A stretch of DNA of 64,000 bases from Todiramphus chloris collaris (GCA_025345505.1 JANVCC010000047.1:6995373-7059372), one strand, 5' to 3'. Shown: positions 48,313-61,048, counted from the stretch's first letter. Numbers and translations are program-made. Notes: generated by a model not told the origin, from the letters alone.

Positions 48313-49970
48313 ATATTTTTGGCAAACATAAAACTTCTCTGCTGAGGTCTCTTTCATGTTTCTGGGACGACAACATCCTACTTACATTGATCCAGTACCA
48401 GGTTCTTCAAATGCCATTTGAAACAGAAGATGCTTCAAAACCTTATAAATAGACTAAGAGGCTACAAGTTTTACAGTGAGAACGCGTACCCAAGACGCCG
48501 CTGTCATCCCATCCACATTCCACGCGTCATCTGCGATATCCAGCTCCCACCCTCAATATGCTCAGCTCCTTTTAGTATCTAGCTCCCAAACACTGGCTGG
48601 AAAAGGGGCAACACACGCTGTGGCTTCTTCTGGGCTACATATGGACTTGCTGGTAAGTCAACTGTAGCTCTCTGCTGATGGACCGAATGAAATGCACTGC
48701 AACAAAGCTTATCTTCAGCATCCATGCTAATCTGGGTCTTTCCTCTGTACCCAAGGATTCCAAAATGTGGGAGAAAATTACTGTTTATGCAAAATTAAAA
48801 ATATTTCCTATGTGCTTGCCTGTTTCCCAGAAGTTCAGTTTTAGTGGGAGAAGGAAGGAACATAGAGACAGGTGAACAGTGTGACACCTAACCCTTGTTT
48901 TCTTAGAAACCAGGATAAAATCACGTGTAAACTTTAGCTTAATTATGCTGCAGAAGGTTTAATTCTTATCTTGGTATACGTTATCCAGCACATACAAGCT
49001 AAGGAGTATTTCCTTTCTTCATTTTACCAGCGAATGCGTTTTACTCCTACTGAGTGTAAGGCCTCTGTCCCTTTAGACACCAGGAACTATTGATCTCCCT
49101 CCACAAGGCTTTATGCTCTTAATTTAAAGCCCAAGCAGCAGTACCACTAACTTAAATGATGCTGGTCTAGACTGAACTAACCTCAGGCTTCAGATTCTCC
49201 AGGGCTTTGGGACTGACTTCACTGCAGAGCTTTATAAAACAGGGATGCCTCCTACTTCCTTCATAGGCTGCTCACAACACTGCTTGAAAATGAAGGAAAA
49301 ACAGGGATGGACTGTGAGGATAATAATTCCACAAAGCCACTGTTTTGAGAACTTCTGGTGGGCATCATGGAAGGGCCAAGTTAAAAAAAAAGAATTAAAT
49401 AATTCTCTCCAGACAGTTAGTTACACACACAGCTTCTTCTTACGGCAATCCTCACCAGTGCCAAGCTGTTCACAACCACACGCAGACACCTTCGCCCCTT
49501 TTCCTTTAGAAAGTGCTATTTGCATTTATTTTAATTTTAGAGATATTGGTTGGCAGAAAGCTGCACAGATTGTCCCCTACATGCATCAGAAATAAAACTG
49601 TGCTCTATTCTGCATCGAGCTCCCAGTGCTGGATCTTCTGGGCTGTCCTTCCTACCACAGGAAGGTTTTCAGTTACCAGAAACACACAGTAATTCCTCTC
49701 CTAGCTATCTGAAGAAGCTTAGATACTCTTCTTCATCTCTATCCCAGAGCTCTCCCTTGGAGAAGATGGGTCTATTCATTATATATGTTATAAAAATAGA
49801 CCATGTTGTGTACAAACAGATAAAAATAATGCTTTTAGAAACATTTCATATATGTTTCAAGAGGCTATCAAAGAATTAACAAACCATTTCAAGCACAGAG
49901 CTTCTTTTACACTATCCTGCTGGTGACTTCTATCTCAATTTGGTTATTTTTTTTCCAGCTATCAGCAATT
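48313..49970. other. Single-copy intron sequence, nothing recognised
   Basis: Overlapping plus-strand frames of 116 and 109 residues (49245-49595, 49550-49879) resemble no family and lack coding signs. No repeat is visible. Confidence 0.55.
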
Positions 49971-49976
49971 CAAGGC

Positions 49977-50060
49977 AGAGAGGGAAGGAGGAAGAGGATG
50001 AGAGGGAGGTGGGGAGAGAGAGGGATACAGAAGAGGGAGAGAAAAAGGAGGGAAAAGGAG
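49977..50060 (+). repeat. Purine-rich tract (GA/GGA)
   Basis: About 84 bp of nearly all A and G on the plus strand (GAGGGAAGGAGGAAGAGG, GGTGGGGAGAGAGAGGGA), with a few T or C breaks. It ends about 20 bp before a plus-oriented CR1. Confidence 0.9.
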
Positions 50061-50081
50061 ATTAGATTAGGTACAAGACAG

Positions 50082-50552
50082 ACATTGAGGTGCTGAAGGG
50101 GGTCTAGAGGTGGGCTACAAAGCTAGTAAAGGGTTTGGAGGATGAGTCTTATGAGGAAAGGCTGAAGGATCTGGGGCTGTTTAGCCTTGAGAAGAGAAGT
50201 CTGAGGGGAGACCTTATTGCCCTCTACAACTACCTGAAGGGAAGCTGTAGTGAGGCAGGAGTTGGTCTGTTCTCCCTGGTGACAAGTGACAGAACAAGAG
50301 GAAATGGCCTGAAGTTGAACCAGGGGAGGTTTAGGCTGGATATCAGGAAGCCTTTCTTTCCAGAAAGGGTTGTCAGGCATTGGAATGGGCTGCCCAGGGA
50401 GGTGGTGGAGTCACCATCCCTGGAGGTGTTTAAGAGGTGGTTGGATGTTGTGCTTAGGGACATGGTTTAGTGGTTTTTGATACGGCTGGGAGTAAGTTTG
50501 GACTTGATGATCTTGAAGGTCTCTTCCAGCCAAAACTATTCTATGATTTCTG
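50082..50552 (+). mobile_element. CR1 LINE 3' fragment, plus orientation (471 bp)
   Basis: It runs from TTGAGGTGCTGAAGGG through GGAGGTTTAGGCTGGATATC to GATGATCTTGAAGGTCTCTT and TATTCTATGATTTCTG. A 111-residue frame remains open through it, so this copy is little decayed; it is still only the 3' end of the element. Confidence 0.95.
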
Positions 50553-50959
50553 TAAAATCCTGCTGGGAACAGGAATACCAGTTAGTCCCAAATTACATGG
50601 GAGGTTTTCATAATGAAAACCACACATCATCAAAGTCATGTAGGTTTAGAAAACATTCTCTCCAATCTCATTTATAGTTATCTGTATAATAAGGCTGGAT
50701 TCATCTTGCAAAATCTGTGTGAAAACCACCTTCTTTCCATCAGAAGAGAATACCAAAAAGCCCTCAGCATGCAGAGCAGTGAAAGGAAGGCGTTTCGCTT
50801 TATTCCACTTTAAAGAACAAACAGCACGGCAACTTCACCGCTCAGATTTTCACACCGGTCACGCCGTGGAGACATTCATGCTTTGCAAAGCCCAGGGAAG
50901 AGCGTGTCCCTCTTAGCACAAAAAGGACACGACCTAAACCCTTTTTCCTCAGAAAATAA

Positions 50960-51310
50960 AATACTGAAAGCAGACAATAGCTGGGCTTGCACAGACCACT
51001 TTTGTGAGACGGCTGCACGTTTGCTGTAATAACGCAGTGTTGAATATTGCATTCTCCTAACTTTAATTTCTCTCTGCTGGTTTGATCAAGATAAGATCAG
51101 TCTTAAATTGCTTCGGAATATTAGCTGAGTACCAAGAATGTATTTTGTATTCTCTCAACCATAACTCATTACACGGAACTTGCTCGCCATCAGTAAGTCG
51201 CTGCCGCGTGCGTACGCGCGTGTGAGAACCCGCGTGCGGCTCTGTAGCCTGCTGCTGGGCTATTTGGTGATAAAAAGCTGATATAATCAAATATTAATTA
51301 CAGCTGAAAG
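50960..51310. promoter_or_regulatory. Candidate conserved non-coding element with CpG cluster
   Basis: At 51,195-51,240 there are about ten CpGs in 45 bp (CGCTGCCGCGTGCGTACGCG, GTGTGAGAACCCGCGTGCGG). It is followed by homeodomain-type AT-rich sequence (CAAATATTAATTACAGC near 51,290). It is neither repeat nor exon as far as I can see. Confidence 0.3.
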
Positions 51311-51479
51311 GTTGGGTGAGAAATATGAACTCAATTACAGTCCCGTATGGTAAACAAAGGACAGGGTGAAAAAAATCCTTTCGTTATAGAGGTTTGGGAT
51401 AATAAAAGAACCAGTAGAACATTAGTCTCAAGCTGTGTGCTCCCTAAAAGGCTACCTGTTATTAATCTTCCCATCAGGC

Positions 51480-51660
51480 ACTGAATTTCAAGTAAATGAG
51501 GTCAAGATGAAAGATTTTCACTGCTGGGTTTTTTTTTTTACGTGACTAATTTTAAGTTTTCTTTATCTGACTATTTTTTGCCTTGATGTCATCGCAATTT
51601 AGTAATTAGAAATTTGTAATAAGCACGAGGACGCAGCAATTGGAATGGAAGGTTAGACAG
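51480..51660. promoter_or_regulatory. Candidate conserved non-coding element
   Basis: It contains GATGTCATCGCAATTTAG, TAATTAGAAATTTGTAATAA and GCACGAGGACGCAGCAATTG. A mix of homeodomain cores and CpG in single-copy sequence. Composition-based only. Confidence 0.18.
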
Positions 51661-52873
51661 CACATGTGGTCTGCAAAATGATCCCCTTAGAGCTTATAAA
51701 AATAGACAAGAACTAGCAGTTGATTCTAGAAACCTTCATTTCAGACAGCTTGTCTGTTTCTCAGTGCCAAACTATAGCAGATGTGGTCCTACCACCTTGG
51801 AAAGCCAAGTGCTTCTTTTGGGTTTGATTCTCCCACCCTACCCCCCAAAAAAAAAATTACCAACAGTGTAATAGACTTACTAATAAAAACATTTCTGTTG
51901 ATCTGTTCAATTTACCTGAGCGTGGAGTCAGAAGATGTATTACCAAAGACTTAACAGAATGTGACCAGGTTGTAAACGAGAACAACTGGGAGACTCCAGT
52001 TACTCCAAGTCAAATGGTATGACCTTAAAATCCTACACGTAGTAGTGAATCATAAGAACTTAGCAATCTTGTCTATTATTGCAGGCCAAAATGTGCCATT
52101 ATATCATAAAATTAGATTTTCATTGTCTGAAGAACTGTGTTTTCTATTAAGAGTGTTTTCCTTTGCAACAAATTTTGCTGAAATTATGGCAATATATTTC
52201 TGGTACCAAGCCAGAAAAGATGTTTCCAATGAATGTGCATTTATGATACTTGGAACAATCCAAAGAACATTTCAAAGCTTCTTAATCAGCTTTATGTTCT
52301 TTGCTTAATTTCTTTTTATAAAGAACACAGAAAAATGATAACTTCATAAATACAAGATAAAAATATCTTGGTACAGCAAGCGAGGTGCTTTTATAAGCCA
52401 ATATTACACCATTTAACTCACCAGTTTTTAGGTTGCCAAGGCCAATTTATAAAACAACTGGAAAGCATGGGAAAAGGAGTAAAGTCTTGTCACGGATTAA
52501 AAGAAATTAAAGAAAGCAAACCAGTCTAAAATAATTTAGTCTAAAAATGAATGAAGTTAGAAGGGATCTGAAGAAAATATTCAAAACTGAAAGCCATGGC
52601 AGAGCTTACTGATCCTTTCTTCTCAATGTGCTGCAGAGAAAGACAATATTGCTGCACAATGGGACTGAAGAACAGATCAACAAGGAACAAACAAAAGGAA
52701 ATTCCAAGAGTCGAAACACATGCGAACCAACCTGCAACAACCTGGGAGATCACACAGCCCATCTCATCACAACCAGTAGCAGCATTTCTGAAAGTCTGTG
52801 CCTCTCTGATATTCAAAGCAAGCTCATTATTGCTTGCAGACTGAAAGCCTGCTTCTGACTAGTATAGAACAAC

Positions 52874-53212
52874 TCAGAATCACAGAATCAGAGAACTGTT
52901 TTGGTCGGAAAAGACCTTTAGGAGCACTGAGTCCAACCATTAACCCAACACTGCCACTCAAGAAACAGAAGGTCTCCCCTGAGCCTCCTTTTCTCCAGGC
53001 TGAAGAAGCCCAGGTCCCTCAGCTGCTCCTCACCACACTTGTTCTCTAGACCCTTCTCCAGCTCCATTGCCCTTCTCTGGCCATGCTCCAGCCCCTCAGT
53101 GTCCTTCTGGGAGTGAGGGACCCAAACCTGAACCCAGGATTCAAGCTGTGGCCTCCCCAGTGCCCAGTCCAGGGCGATGATCCCTGCCCTGGTCCCGCTG
53201 GCCACACTATTT
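52874..53212 (-). mobile_element. CR1 LINE 3' fragment, minus orientation, internally deleted
   Basis: It starts TCAGAATCACAGAATCAGAG, but the text jumps from 'ACCCAACACTGCCACTC' straight to 'AGAAGGTCTCCCCTGAGCC', missing about 220 bp that the copy at 16.6 kb retains. It then continues to TGGTCCCGCTGGCCACAC. Confidence 0.92.
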
Positions 53213-53584
53213 CTATTTCCCTTACAGTGCACTTCCATCTCCAGCAAAGCCATTGATGGCACCCAACTGTCAGGTTCCATCTGGTTCCTTCCTGCTACGT
53301 AAGCCAGGGTGCAAAGAAGAAACAAACTAGTTATTTTTCTTATTACAGAATATGACACAATGCTATTACCTAGTCTTCAAGAATTAGGTAGAGAATGGAT
53401 CTATCAAGGTCTAAATGACCTTGGATTCCCCACAGGAAGGTGGGACACTAACAGAGATGTTACTAGCTCCTTAAATCTACATGACATGAATGTGTTATGG
53501 CATATTCACTAAATAATTTTAATTGAATTATAGAACTGTTATAGACCTGTTTAAAACTGTTTTGAAAAGATTGTTTAGTAAAGA

Positions 53585-53686
53585 ACTGTTTAGAAAAGAC
53601 AGACTCTAAGAATATCAAGTCCAGCTGTTAACCCAGCACTGCCAGGGCACCACTAAACCATGTCCCTCAGCACCACAACTACAAAT
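53585..53686 (-). mobile_element. CR1 LINE fragment, minus orientation, degraded
   Basis: It contains TAACCCAGCACTGCCAGGGC and ACCATGTCCCTCAGCACCAC; the 3' tail side is eroded. Confidence 0.85.
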
Positions 53687-53689
53687 CTA

Positions 53690-54535
53690 TATCTTAAGAA
53701 TTATCAGATTGAAGCTTTTTTTTTTTAATATTATATTACGGTGCTATATTATCCTATAATGTTCAGAGTTGCTGGATAGAATATAGTTGATGGATAGAAT
53801 ATATCACATACATTACAGCTAAATATATACAGCTATAAAGGAAAAGAGGAAGGAGGTAGGAATGGTAAAGGAAAGGAGGCAGCTTGTGTGCAAGAGCCTG
53901 TCCAAGTCATTTCTGCTTTCAAAGAAATCCAGGGCCACTTGTAAACCACAGGGTTCTTCCTCAAGAGCCCTGAAGAATATCAGTAGCTACACAAAGATAA
54001 AGAATACTGAACAAAATACTTCAAGAATTAATGTGATGTTCTTAAATAGAGAGGTTTCCTCATACCTAAATCCATACAGAAAAAGTAAGGTACATTATTG
54101 CTCATTCTCCTCTATCCAACTCCCAATTTATGCCCATTAGGTAAGATGCTGCATCCTAGAGCAGTGGCTTTCATTCTGTTCTCTGTAAATTCCTAGAGAT
54201 TCAGTTTCCAAAAGAAAAGAAAGACAAACTTACAGCTTTAAAACTGCAACATAAAGATCTGCGCACATGCAGCAATATCTTCAGGGGTTTATGAATTAAA
54301 AAGCAAAAATCACTCCTGCTAAGGAAAAGTGATTGCAAACAAGTAATGTTCTGCTTTTATATATTCTAGTAAACCATAAACTCCTGAGGAGTGGCCATCA
54401 GGTGTGGAGACTGAAAATGCAACAGCATTCACATGTTACTATGGCAGGTTGCCCGGCTCTTCTTTATGAGTACAAAATAATATGTGAATTAATAATATGC
54501 AAATTGATTAAGGAGCCAGGATATTACATAGAAAT
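53690..54535. other. Single-copy AT-rich intron sequence
   Basis: It holds a short duplication of GATGGATAGAATATA near 53,770-53,805. Nothing else is recognised. Confidence 0.6.
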
Positions 54536-54536
54536 G

Positions 54537-54972
54537 AAGAAGCTGGGGAAGGGTCTAGAGCACAAGTGTGGTGAGGAGCAGCTGAGGGACCTGGGGTTGT
54601 TCAGCCTGGAGAAAAGGAGGCTCAGGGGAGACCACCTGGTTCTTGACAGCTCCCTGACAGGAGGTTGGAGCCTGGTGTGGTCGGGCTCTGCTACCAAGGA
54701 ACAAACAACAGGACAAGAGGAAACAGCTTGAAGTTGCACCAAGGGAGGTTTAGGTTGGAGCTGAGGAAAAATTTCTTCCCCTTGTGCGTTGGCCAGGGCT
54801 GTCCCAGGCTGCCCAGGGCAGTGGTGGAGTCCCCATGATGCCTGGAGTGGTTTCAAAGCCCCAGGTGGAGATGTGGTGCTGAGGGACATGGGTTAGTGGT
54901 GCCCTGACAGTGCTGAGTTGATGGTTGGACTCGATCTGAAAGGTCTCTTCCAACCACAACAAATCTATGAAA
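54537..54972 (+). mobile_element. CR1 LINE 3' fragment, plus orientation
   Basis: It contains AAGCTGGGGAAGGGTCTAGA, GGAGCAGCTGAGGGACCTGG, then TCTCTTCCAACCACAAC and AATCTATGAAAT. Confidence 0.94.
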
Positions 54973-54974
54973 TA

Positions 54975-57345
54975 TTTAGAGCAGTAATCAGCTAATGGAT
55001 GATTAATGATACTGTGTTAACACTAAAAGAAAAAGATCCTTCTGTATGCTACTAAGATGTGCACTGGAAATTCACTACTAAATTGGGCTGGGGAATTAAG
55101 CAAGTAGATGTATTAAAATGCATGGTTTGCAAGTAGAGGGGGAACGTTCATTTTCTCCTTTTTTCAAGGATTCTCTGCAACCTGCTGCTTTGTGTGCGGC
55201 GCAGAAAGGGAAATATTTGCTAAGGCAGCTGAATGAATACACAAGCCCACTGCAACAGGCTTTTTGACTCAAAGCTTGAAAACTGTTTGCTCCTCATTAA
55301 AGCACTCACAAAGGATAGGAAGTTTTTGCATCTATTCAACCAGGGGATAGATGCTGGAGCTGGGAGAGGCAAGCTCCAACAGATCCTCTGCGGTGGTTTA
55401 AGATGTGGTCTTGTTTGTCCATTTTCTCCTCCTTCCAGGTGCTTTCATGGGAGACTTGGTGGAAAAGCAGCACATGCCTGTGCTTCACTTGCAACCAAAA
55501 AGCAACCCGAAGCACAGACGCGTTTTCTCCTGCTGACTCTTGCTCTGGGAGAGCAAGACCACAGCAAAAAGAACCGCAACAAAACCCTCATCTCTCAAAG
55601 CTATCATCTCTTCCCACACTTCAAATCAAGTGGGTCCTGGTCCAGCAATTTGGAAACAGAGATTACTGTCTGTGTTCATTTTCATCCTTCTCCACAAAAA
55701 GGCTCTGCAGGGCACTCTAAGCAGCAGCTCAGAATGATGCAGAGAGATACAGAAAACCAATTGGGTTTTGTGGCGTTGTCCCTAGTTTCTCAGGACTGCT
55801 GTGGATAAATACAAGGCTGACCTTCTGTCCTGTCAGTGAAGGTATATAACCCTTCCTCTTCCCTGCACTGGGAACAACTGTTAGGATTTGGTGGCATAGA
55901 AACCCTGGCAGCGTGAGGCTGCACAGCTCTTCCCACAGGAAATCTGGCCGTAGATAAAAGATTCTGTGCAGTCCGGGATTAGCACAACTGGTAAATACAG
56001 ATGAGATCCTGGCCTTGAGCTTCTACTGCCTGACGAGTCTGATGAGGAAAACAGACTCAGCTCTGGATGTGTAGAATGTGGTTAATTCATTCGCCCTCAT
56101 CCGATTTCCCCCTGACAATTGCTCCCTGAATTCCATGTTTTTATAATGCCTTAGACACACACCCTACTGCTCTCCAAAGGCTGGTTACTGCTCCTGACTG
56201 AAGAGTTGCTGCTTTCTGTGGTAGAGCCCAGTAAGTGACTCTAATGTTTCTTTATGTCACTAAATGTAATCCAGTGGAGCAGATTAGCTTTCACTTAGCA
56301 ATGCTTCGGAGGCACGATGCTTGCTGTAAATGCCAGTGATTTCCTTTCCTACTTAAATGAACAGCAAGGAAGTTTTCATGTTAATGTTCAGTAAACTGAA
56401 CACTCTTTTCCACATCCAGTATGGCAAATGACAGAGTTTCACCCAGAGCACATCTACAGCTTTTCTTCCTCTTTCCATGTGGCATTCCTCTTTATTATTT
56501 CCTCTCCATTAATATCACTTAATATCAAAGAAAAGCGTTCACTTCTTTGTTTGCCATGATTTAGTGGACACAGGATGGGTCAATCAAATATTATTTATAC
56601 TGAGATATGAGAATTTGCTCAAATTATTTTGTCCTGGAAACCATGGTCCTGCCCTATGTTTATGTATCAGTAACAATCTTTTTGGATGCAGCCATTTAGT
56701 GTTTGCTAATGAATAAACAGCTTGTAAAAAGTCACTCAGAAAACACAATACTTGAACTAAAAAATCCTAAGGCAATATAAAAATGCACCTTTGTCAATGA
56801 CTCTATGGAAGTGGCAATTAAAAGGGTACAGGTTACCCTAAATTATTAGAAAAAGGGACTTTTGGCACTTGAGGCCACATGACTAACTCTCCCGCGACAC
56901 GACATCTCATAACAATTGCTATAAATTTATCCAGCACCACCTACCTGACACATCCATACTTGTTTCCAAGCTTCAGTTCACCACTGGGTAGAGACTTTCT
57001 ATTTGAGCTGTTTATTTACGCGCTCCATAAACCAAAATCGTTCTTTTTCCTCCCTGAAGTTTATTCCTCTGATGTATTTTTAGAAAACAACCGTGTCTTC
57101 CCTTGGCCTTAACTGGCAAGCTGAAACAAGTTGAGTTTTCTCAGTCCCTCCACGTGTAACACAGGGTTGCCAATTCCCAGATCATTTATGCCACAACATT
57201 CTGCTGCTGTGGTGCCAGCAGATTAGCATTTCTTGGTAGATCAGAACTAGGCACAGAGGTTCACATGAAGTCCTGCCAACATCTTGTAAAATGGCATTTA
57301 GAGCTGGTCACCTTTGTCAGAAACCCCACCTGCTGTGCACAGTCT
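54975..57345. other. Single-copy intron sequence; one long chance frame
   Basis: No mobile element is recognised. The 191-residue plus-strand frame at 55233-55808 is the longest outside repeats on the plus strand. It is overlapped by other frames, shows no domain or signal I know, and has no splice or promoter context, so it is not called as a gene. Confidence 0.5.
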
Positions 57346-57346
57346 A

Positions 57347-57600
57347 TGGACAAGAGGAAATGGCTTCAAGTTGTGCCAGGGGAGGTTTAGGTTGGACATG
57401 AGGAACAATTTTTTCCACAAAAAGGTTGTCAAGGGCTGGCCCAGGGCAGTGGTGGAGTCCCCTTGATCCCTGGAGGGGTTTCAAAGCCCCGCGTGGAGAT
57501 GTGGTGCTGAGGGACAGGGGTTAGTGGTGCCCTGGCAGTGCTGGGTTAATGGTTGGAGTTGATGATCTTAAAGGTCTCTTCCAACCAAAATGATTCTAAG
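57347..57600 (+). mobile_element. CR1 LINE 3' fragment, plus orientation
   Basis: It contains GACAAGAGGAAATGGCTTCA, GGGGAGGTTTAGGTTGGACA, GATGATCTTAAAGGTCTCTT, and a TGATTCTAAG end. Confidence 0.94.
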
Positions 57601-58319
57601 AAAAACCAACCCAACCTAAACAGAGCTTCCTAACAATGCAGCAAATCTTTCAGTTGTTTCCTATAGTCAAAACCCGTGAATAAGTACCAGTGAGCTATGA
57701 AACTGAAAAATAATCTCTTTAGAGATGTGGAATAATCCATTCTCACTTTTATGCTGGAATTGCTCTAGCTTGCGTTATTTCTCCCAGATTAATTTTTATT
57801 AATCACATTGCTAAATGACAGAGAGAATTACGTGCTGGGCTCTCAAGTGACACAAATTACTACTTAAAGGAATCAAGAAACAATGTTCCTTCTTCCCAGG
57901 GACTATATGAGAAGCAACGGTAACAGGGCCAGGGAGATTTCTGAAGAAGCCAGCAGGACATGGGAAGCTGTACCACACGTGCCCAGGAGACACGTACCAT
58001 AAATTCTAACTCAAGTCCCAGTAAAAACCCAAGGACAAGTTCTACTGCATAACAAAAAAGAATTACAGCATTTTTACAGCATAAGCAATTATTGTGCTGG
58101 TCCCTCAATGAAACCGAAATTGACCCTTCTGCTGTAAATAATTCTACTTGTTGCTATAAAGGAGTGACAATTACGGGCATTAATAAAAACCCCATCAGAG
58201 ACATCCTCAAACACATCTACTGGTTGTATTACAGGTTGTAAAACTATCATTTGGAAATGCAGTTTGCAGGGAAAAGCTGACCCTACGCAGCACAATTCAA
58301 GCCTTTTATGTTTACAGAG

Positions 58320-58495
58320 CCGTAATCAATAGAAAGGATGCTTGAGGCAAGCTGATTAAAGAACGGACAGTAAGTTCCCTCCGTGCTCTTTGGACCTCCT
58401 GGTCTCGCAGCGTTTCAAAAGGCTGTATTTTGAACGTGACATTGCAGAGAAGTAGTGAGTAAAGCCACACACGTGTGTAGGAACATTATTTCAAT
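58320..58495. promoter_or_regulatory. Candidate conserved non-coding element
   Basis: Single-copy sequence with retained CpG (GTAATCAATAGAAAGGATGC; CTGGTCTCGCAGCGTTTC; TTTGAACGTGACATTG). Suggested by composition only. Confidence 0.15.
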
Positions 58496-58533
58496 ATAAC
58501 CGTTTCTTGATCATCACTCCCCCAAAGATCAAG

Positions 58534-58612
58534 CCTTGGAGGTGTTGGGTGGAAGGTTGGGCTTGATGACCTTGGAGGTCTTTTCCAACCTTAATGATTC
58601 TGTGGTTCTATA
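58534..58612 (+). mobile_element. CR1 LINE 3' tip, plus orientation
   Basis: It contains TTGGGCTTGATGACCTTGG, AGGTCTTTTCCAACCTTAAT, GATTCTGTGGTTCTATAAG. Confidence 0.92.
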
Positions 58613-59013
58613 AGACTGTTTTATCAGTGAGCTCTTCAAAGTCCAAAGTTCACTTTTCTTTTCTTTTGGGGGAACCTTTCCACATCTCTCCTGGTTAATG
58701 TACACTTGATATTTCTCTCCTCAGATGCACTGACATGAGATGAGCATTTTTCTCCTTCCTGCATTCCCTTGGAATGTCACTGGGAACAGGAGGAATCTAC
58801 ACTAACATCCAGGCATTACATCACTTGCTAGGCAGGGATTATGAATTCAGTTAAAAATACATCTACTGCACTGCTGTTATTTGCACGTGCCAGCACCATG
58901 TCTTTGCTCACGCAGAACGTGAATGGGGCTCTTACTGGGCAAATCTGCATTCTCCTACTTCAAAACTCATTTGTTCACTTATCCTGGATTTATAATTATA
59001 CTCACAGAATTAT

Positions 59014-59265
59014 ATATCACAGAATGGTTTGGGGGGGACCTTTCAAGGTCATCCAGTCCAAACCCCCTGCAGGGAGCAGGGACATCTGCAACTAGAGCAG
59101 GGTGCTCAGAGCCCCAGCCAACCTCACCTGCAATGGTGCCAGGGATGGGGCAGCCACCACCTCTCTGGGCAACCTGGGACAGGCTCTCACCACTCCCAGC
59201 ATAAAAATATTTCTTCCTTCTCTCCAGACTAAATCTCCCTCTTTTAGTTTAAAACATCACCTGTT
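59014..59265 (-). mobile_element. CR1 LINE 3' fragment, minus orientation
   Basis: It contains TATCACAGAATGGTTTGGGG, GCAGGGAGCAGGGACATCTG, ending near CCTCTTTTAGTTTAAAACATC. It is the same subfamily as 2.6 and 7.4 kb. Confidence 0.93.
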
Positions 59266-59440
59266 GAGGTCTCTTCAGCAACACATGTGCCCCACAGTGG
59301 CTTCAAGGGTATGGAAAATACCCTGAAACTTTTGTATTCAGAGTGCTTGAAGCTGTGCTGTTTTTTGAGATCCAATGATATCTGTCATGGGTTTTCAAAC
59401 AGCCTACCTAGCTTGCTGGCTTTTGATTGGATTTTGGAGA

Positions 59441-59724
59441 CAGTGACAGGACAAGGGGCAATGGGCACAAACTGAAAACCAGGAGGTTCCATCTGAACAG
59501 GAGGAGAAATTTCTTTGTTGTGAGGATGTCAGAGGCTGTGCCAGGCTGCCCAGAGAGGTTGTGGAGTCTCCTTGTCTGGAGAGATTCCAAACCCAGCTGG
59601 ACACTGCGATGCTGGGCCCCCTGCTCTGGGTGACCCTGCTGGATGGAGCAGGGGGGTGGCACCAGATCATCTCCAGAGGTTCCTTCCAACCCCCACCATG
59701 CTGAGATTTTGTGATTTCTTGATT
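59441..59724 (+). mobile_element. CR1 LINE 3' fragment, plus orientation
   Basis: It contains CAGTGACAGGACAAGGGGCA, GGTTGTGGAGTCTCCTTGTC, CAGAGGTTCCTTCCAACCCC, GAGATTTTGTGATTTC. It is the same subfamily as the tip at 2.1 kb. Confidence 0.93.
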
Positions 59725-59869
59725 GACAATGAACCGATTTATTCTGCAGATTTGCCAACCAGGTGAGTCTTTTTGTGAAGACAGAGAGCTTCAAGAGTAA
59801 ATGTAGGGAGTGGATTCTCTGGAAGGCTGTGTATCAGACTGGGAGGTCTTGCAAAAAGCTCAGCGAGCT

Positions 59870-59940
59870 GTCAGTGCTGGGTTAATGGTTGAACTTGATG
59901 GTCTTAGAGGTCTTTTCCAAATAAAACCAATTTATGATTG
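59870..59940 (+). mobile_element. CR1 LINE 3' tip, plus orientation
   Basis: It contains GTCAGTGCTGGGTTAATGGT, TGAACTTGATGGTCTTAGAG, TCTTTTCCAAATAAAACC. Its tail is eroded. Confidence 0.88.
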
Positions 59941-59944
59941 TATT

Positions 59945-61045
59945 CCAGGGACCACCTGCAGATGGCCTTGATTCCACCTGCGACAACGAACGAAGAATTT
60001 ACAGGGTGCCTTCAGAGGCCAGCAAGAAATGCAAATCTGTGGAATTTACACAATCTGAACACATCACGAAGTGTTTATTTGATGAAGGAGCAGAAAGGAG
60101 TGCTTAGCACTTTAGATGATGTGTAGTTTGAAATTTGTGTGGTAGTTTTCAGCTGCACTTCAAAAATACTTAATAACTTAACAAGGTCTTTTGGGCTGAA
60201 AGATAATATACATCACTTCTTCAGGGAAGATAGTTCCAAGCACGTTTTGAAGTAAAGAGATGTTTGCTTTGCTTTGCTTTCCCAGAAAACTTGTTCTCCT
60301 TTGCTCACGCTGAAGACATTGGGTACGCTGATGGCCCTGGGGATTCACAGAGGGTACGCAGGCTGCCTTCACTCCAGCATGCTCTCTGCCTTCTACTCAC
60401 ATAATTCCAGCTTATTTACTTCCTTCTGCACTTTTTCTTTAATGTACTTTGAAATTATACTACTTGGCAATCGCTGCAGTTTCCTCTCTCCCTCTCATCC
60501 TGTCTGGGCTCTGCAGCCCCAGGTTTAATTACAGTAATCAAATACGAGAAAGGGACCACAAGGCAAAGAACAGACTGGATGGTTTTGTCCCTTCTTACTC
60601 TTCTTGCTCCTTTCCCCAGCTTCCCAAAGGACTTGCAGATGTTCCGAGCTTATCTTTAGGATGTTTACTGTTAAGGTTTTTGAGGCTGTGGCTCAGAAGA
60701 GCAGGAGAAAGGTGGCACGATGATGGCACTTTGCTGATTATATAAGCGAGATAAAAGAAGTGGAAACACTCAACCTGTATCATGGCAAGATCGAATAGAA
60801 ATCTATGCGACAGAGAAAACTTGCTTCTCCCCGCTGACGCTAAAAGCTTGCAGGAAAACCTTCCCAGAGAAGGTCAGAAGAACCATTTTTAATGGAATGC
60901 GGCAAACAATCTGAAGCTCTTTCTAACACAGATGAATATATAAGTAACACTAAATGCGTGCAGTCAAGTGAGCGTTTCATTTTTCACTTCTGTGTATTCT
61001 TTGCAATAAATTAGCATTCCATACTTGAAGGGTATGGAACTGACC
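59945..61045. other. Single-copy intron sequence, nothing recognised
   Basis: Short frames only. The stretch at 60,890-60,980 keeps some CpG (GGAATGCGGCAAACAATC, AATGCGTGCAGTC), but no function can be assigned. Confidence 0.55.
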
Positions 61046-61048
61046 TAT

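Noticed and set aside
50135-50470. 111-residue plus-strand frame ([16 protein letters not shown]...)
   Set aside because: It is the remaining end of the CR1 reverse transcriptase ORF in a 5'-truncated copy, not a host gene.
55233-55808. 191-residue plus-strand frame
   Set aside because: Overlapped by other frames, no recognisable domain, no splice or promoter context, antisense to the host gene; chance is the simplest reading.
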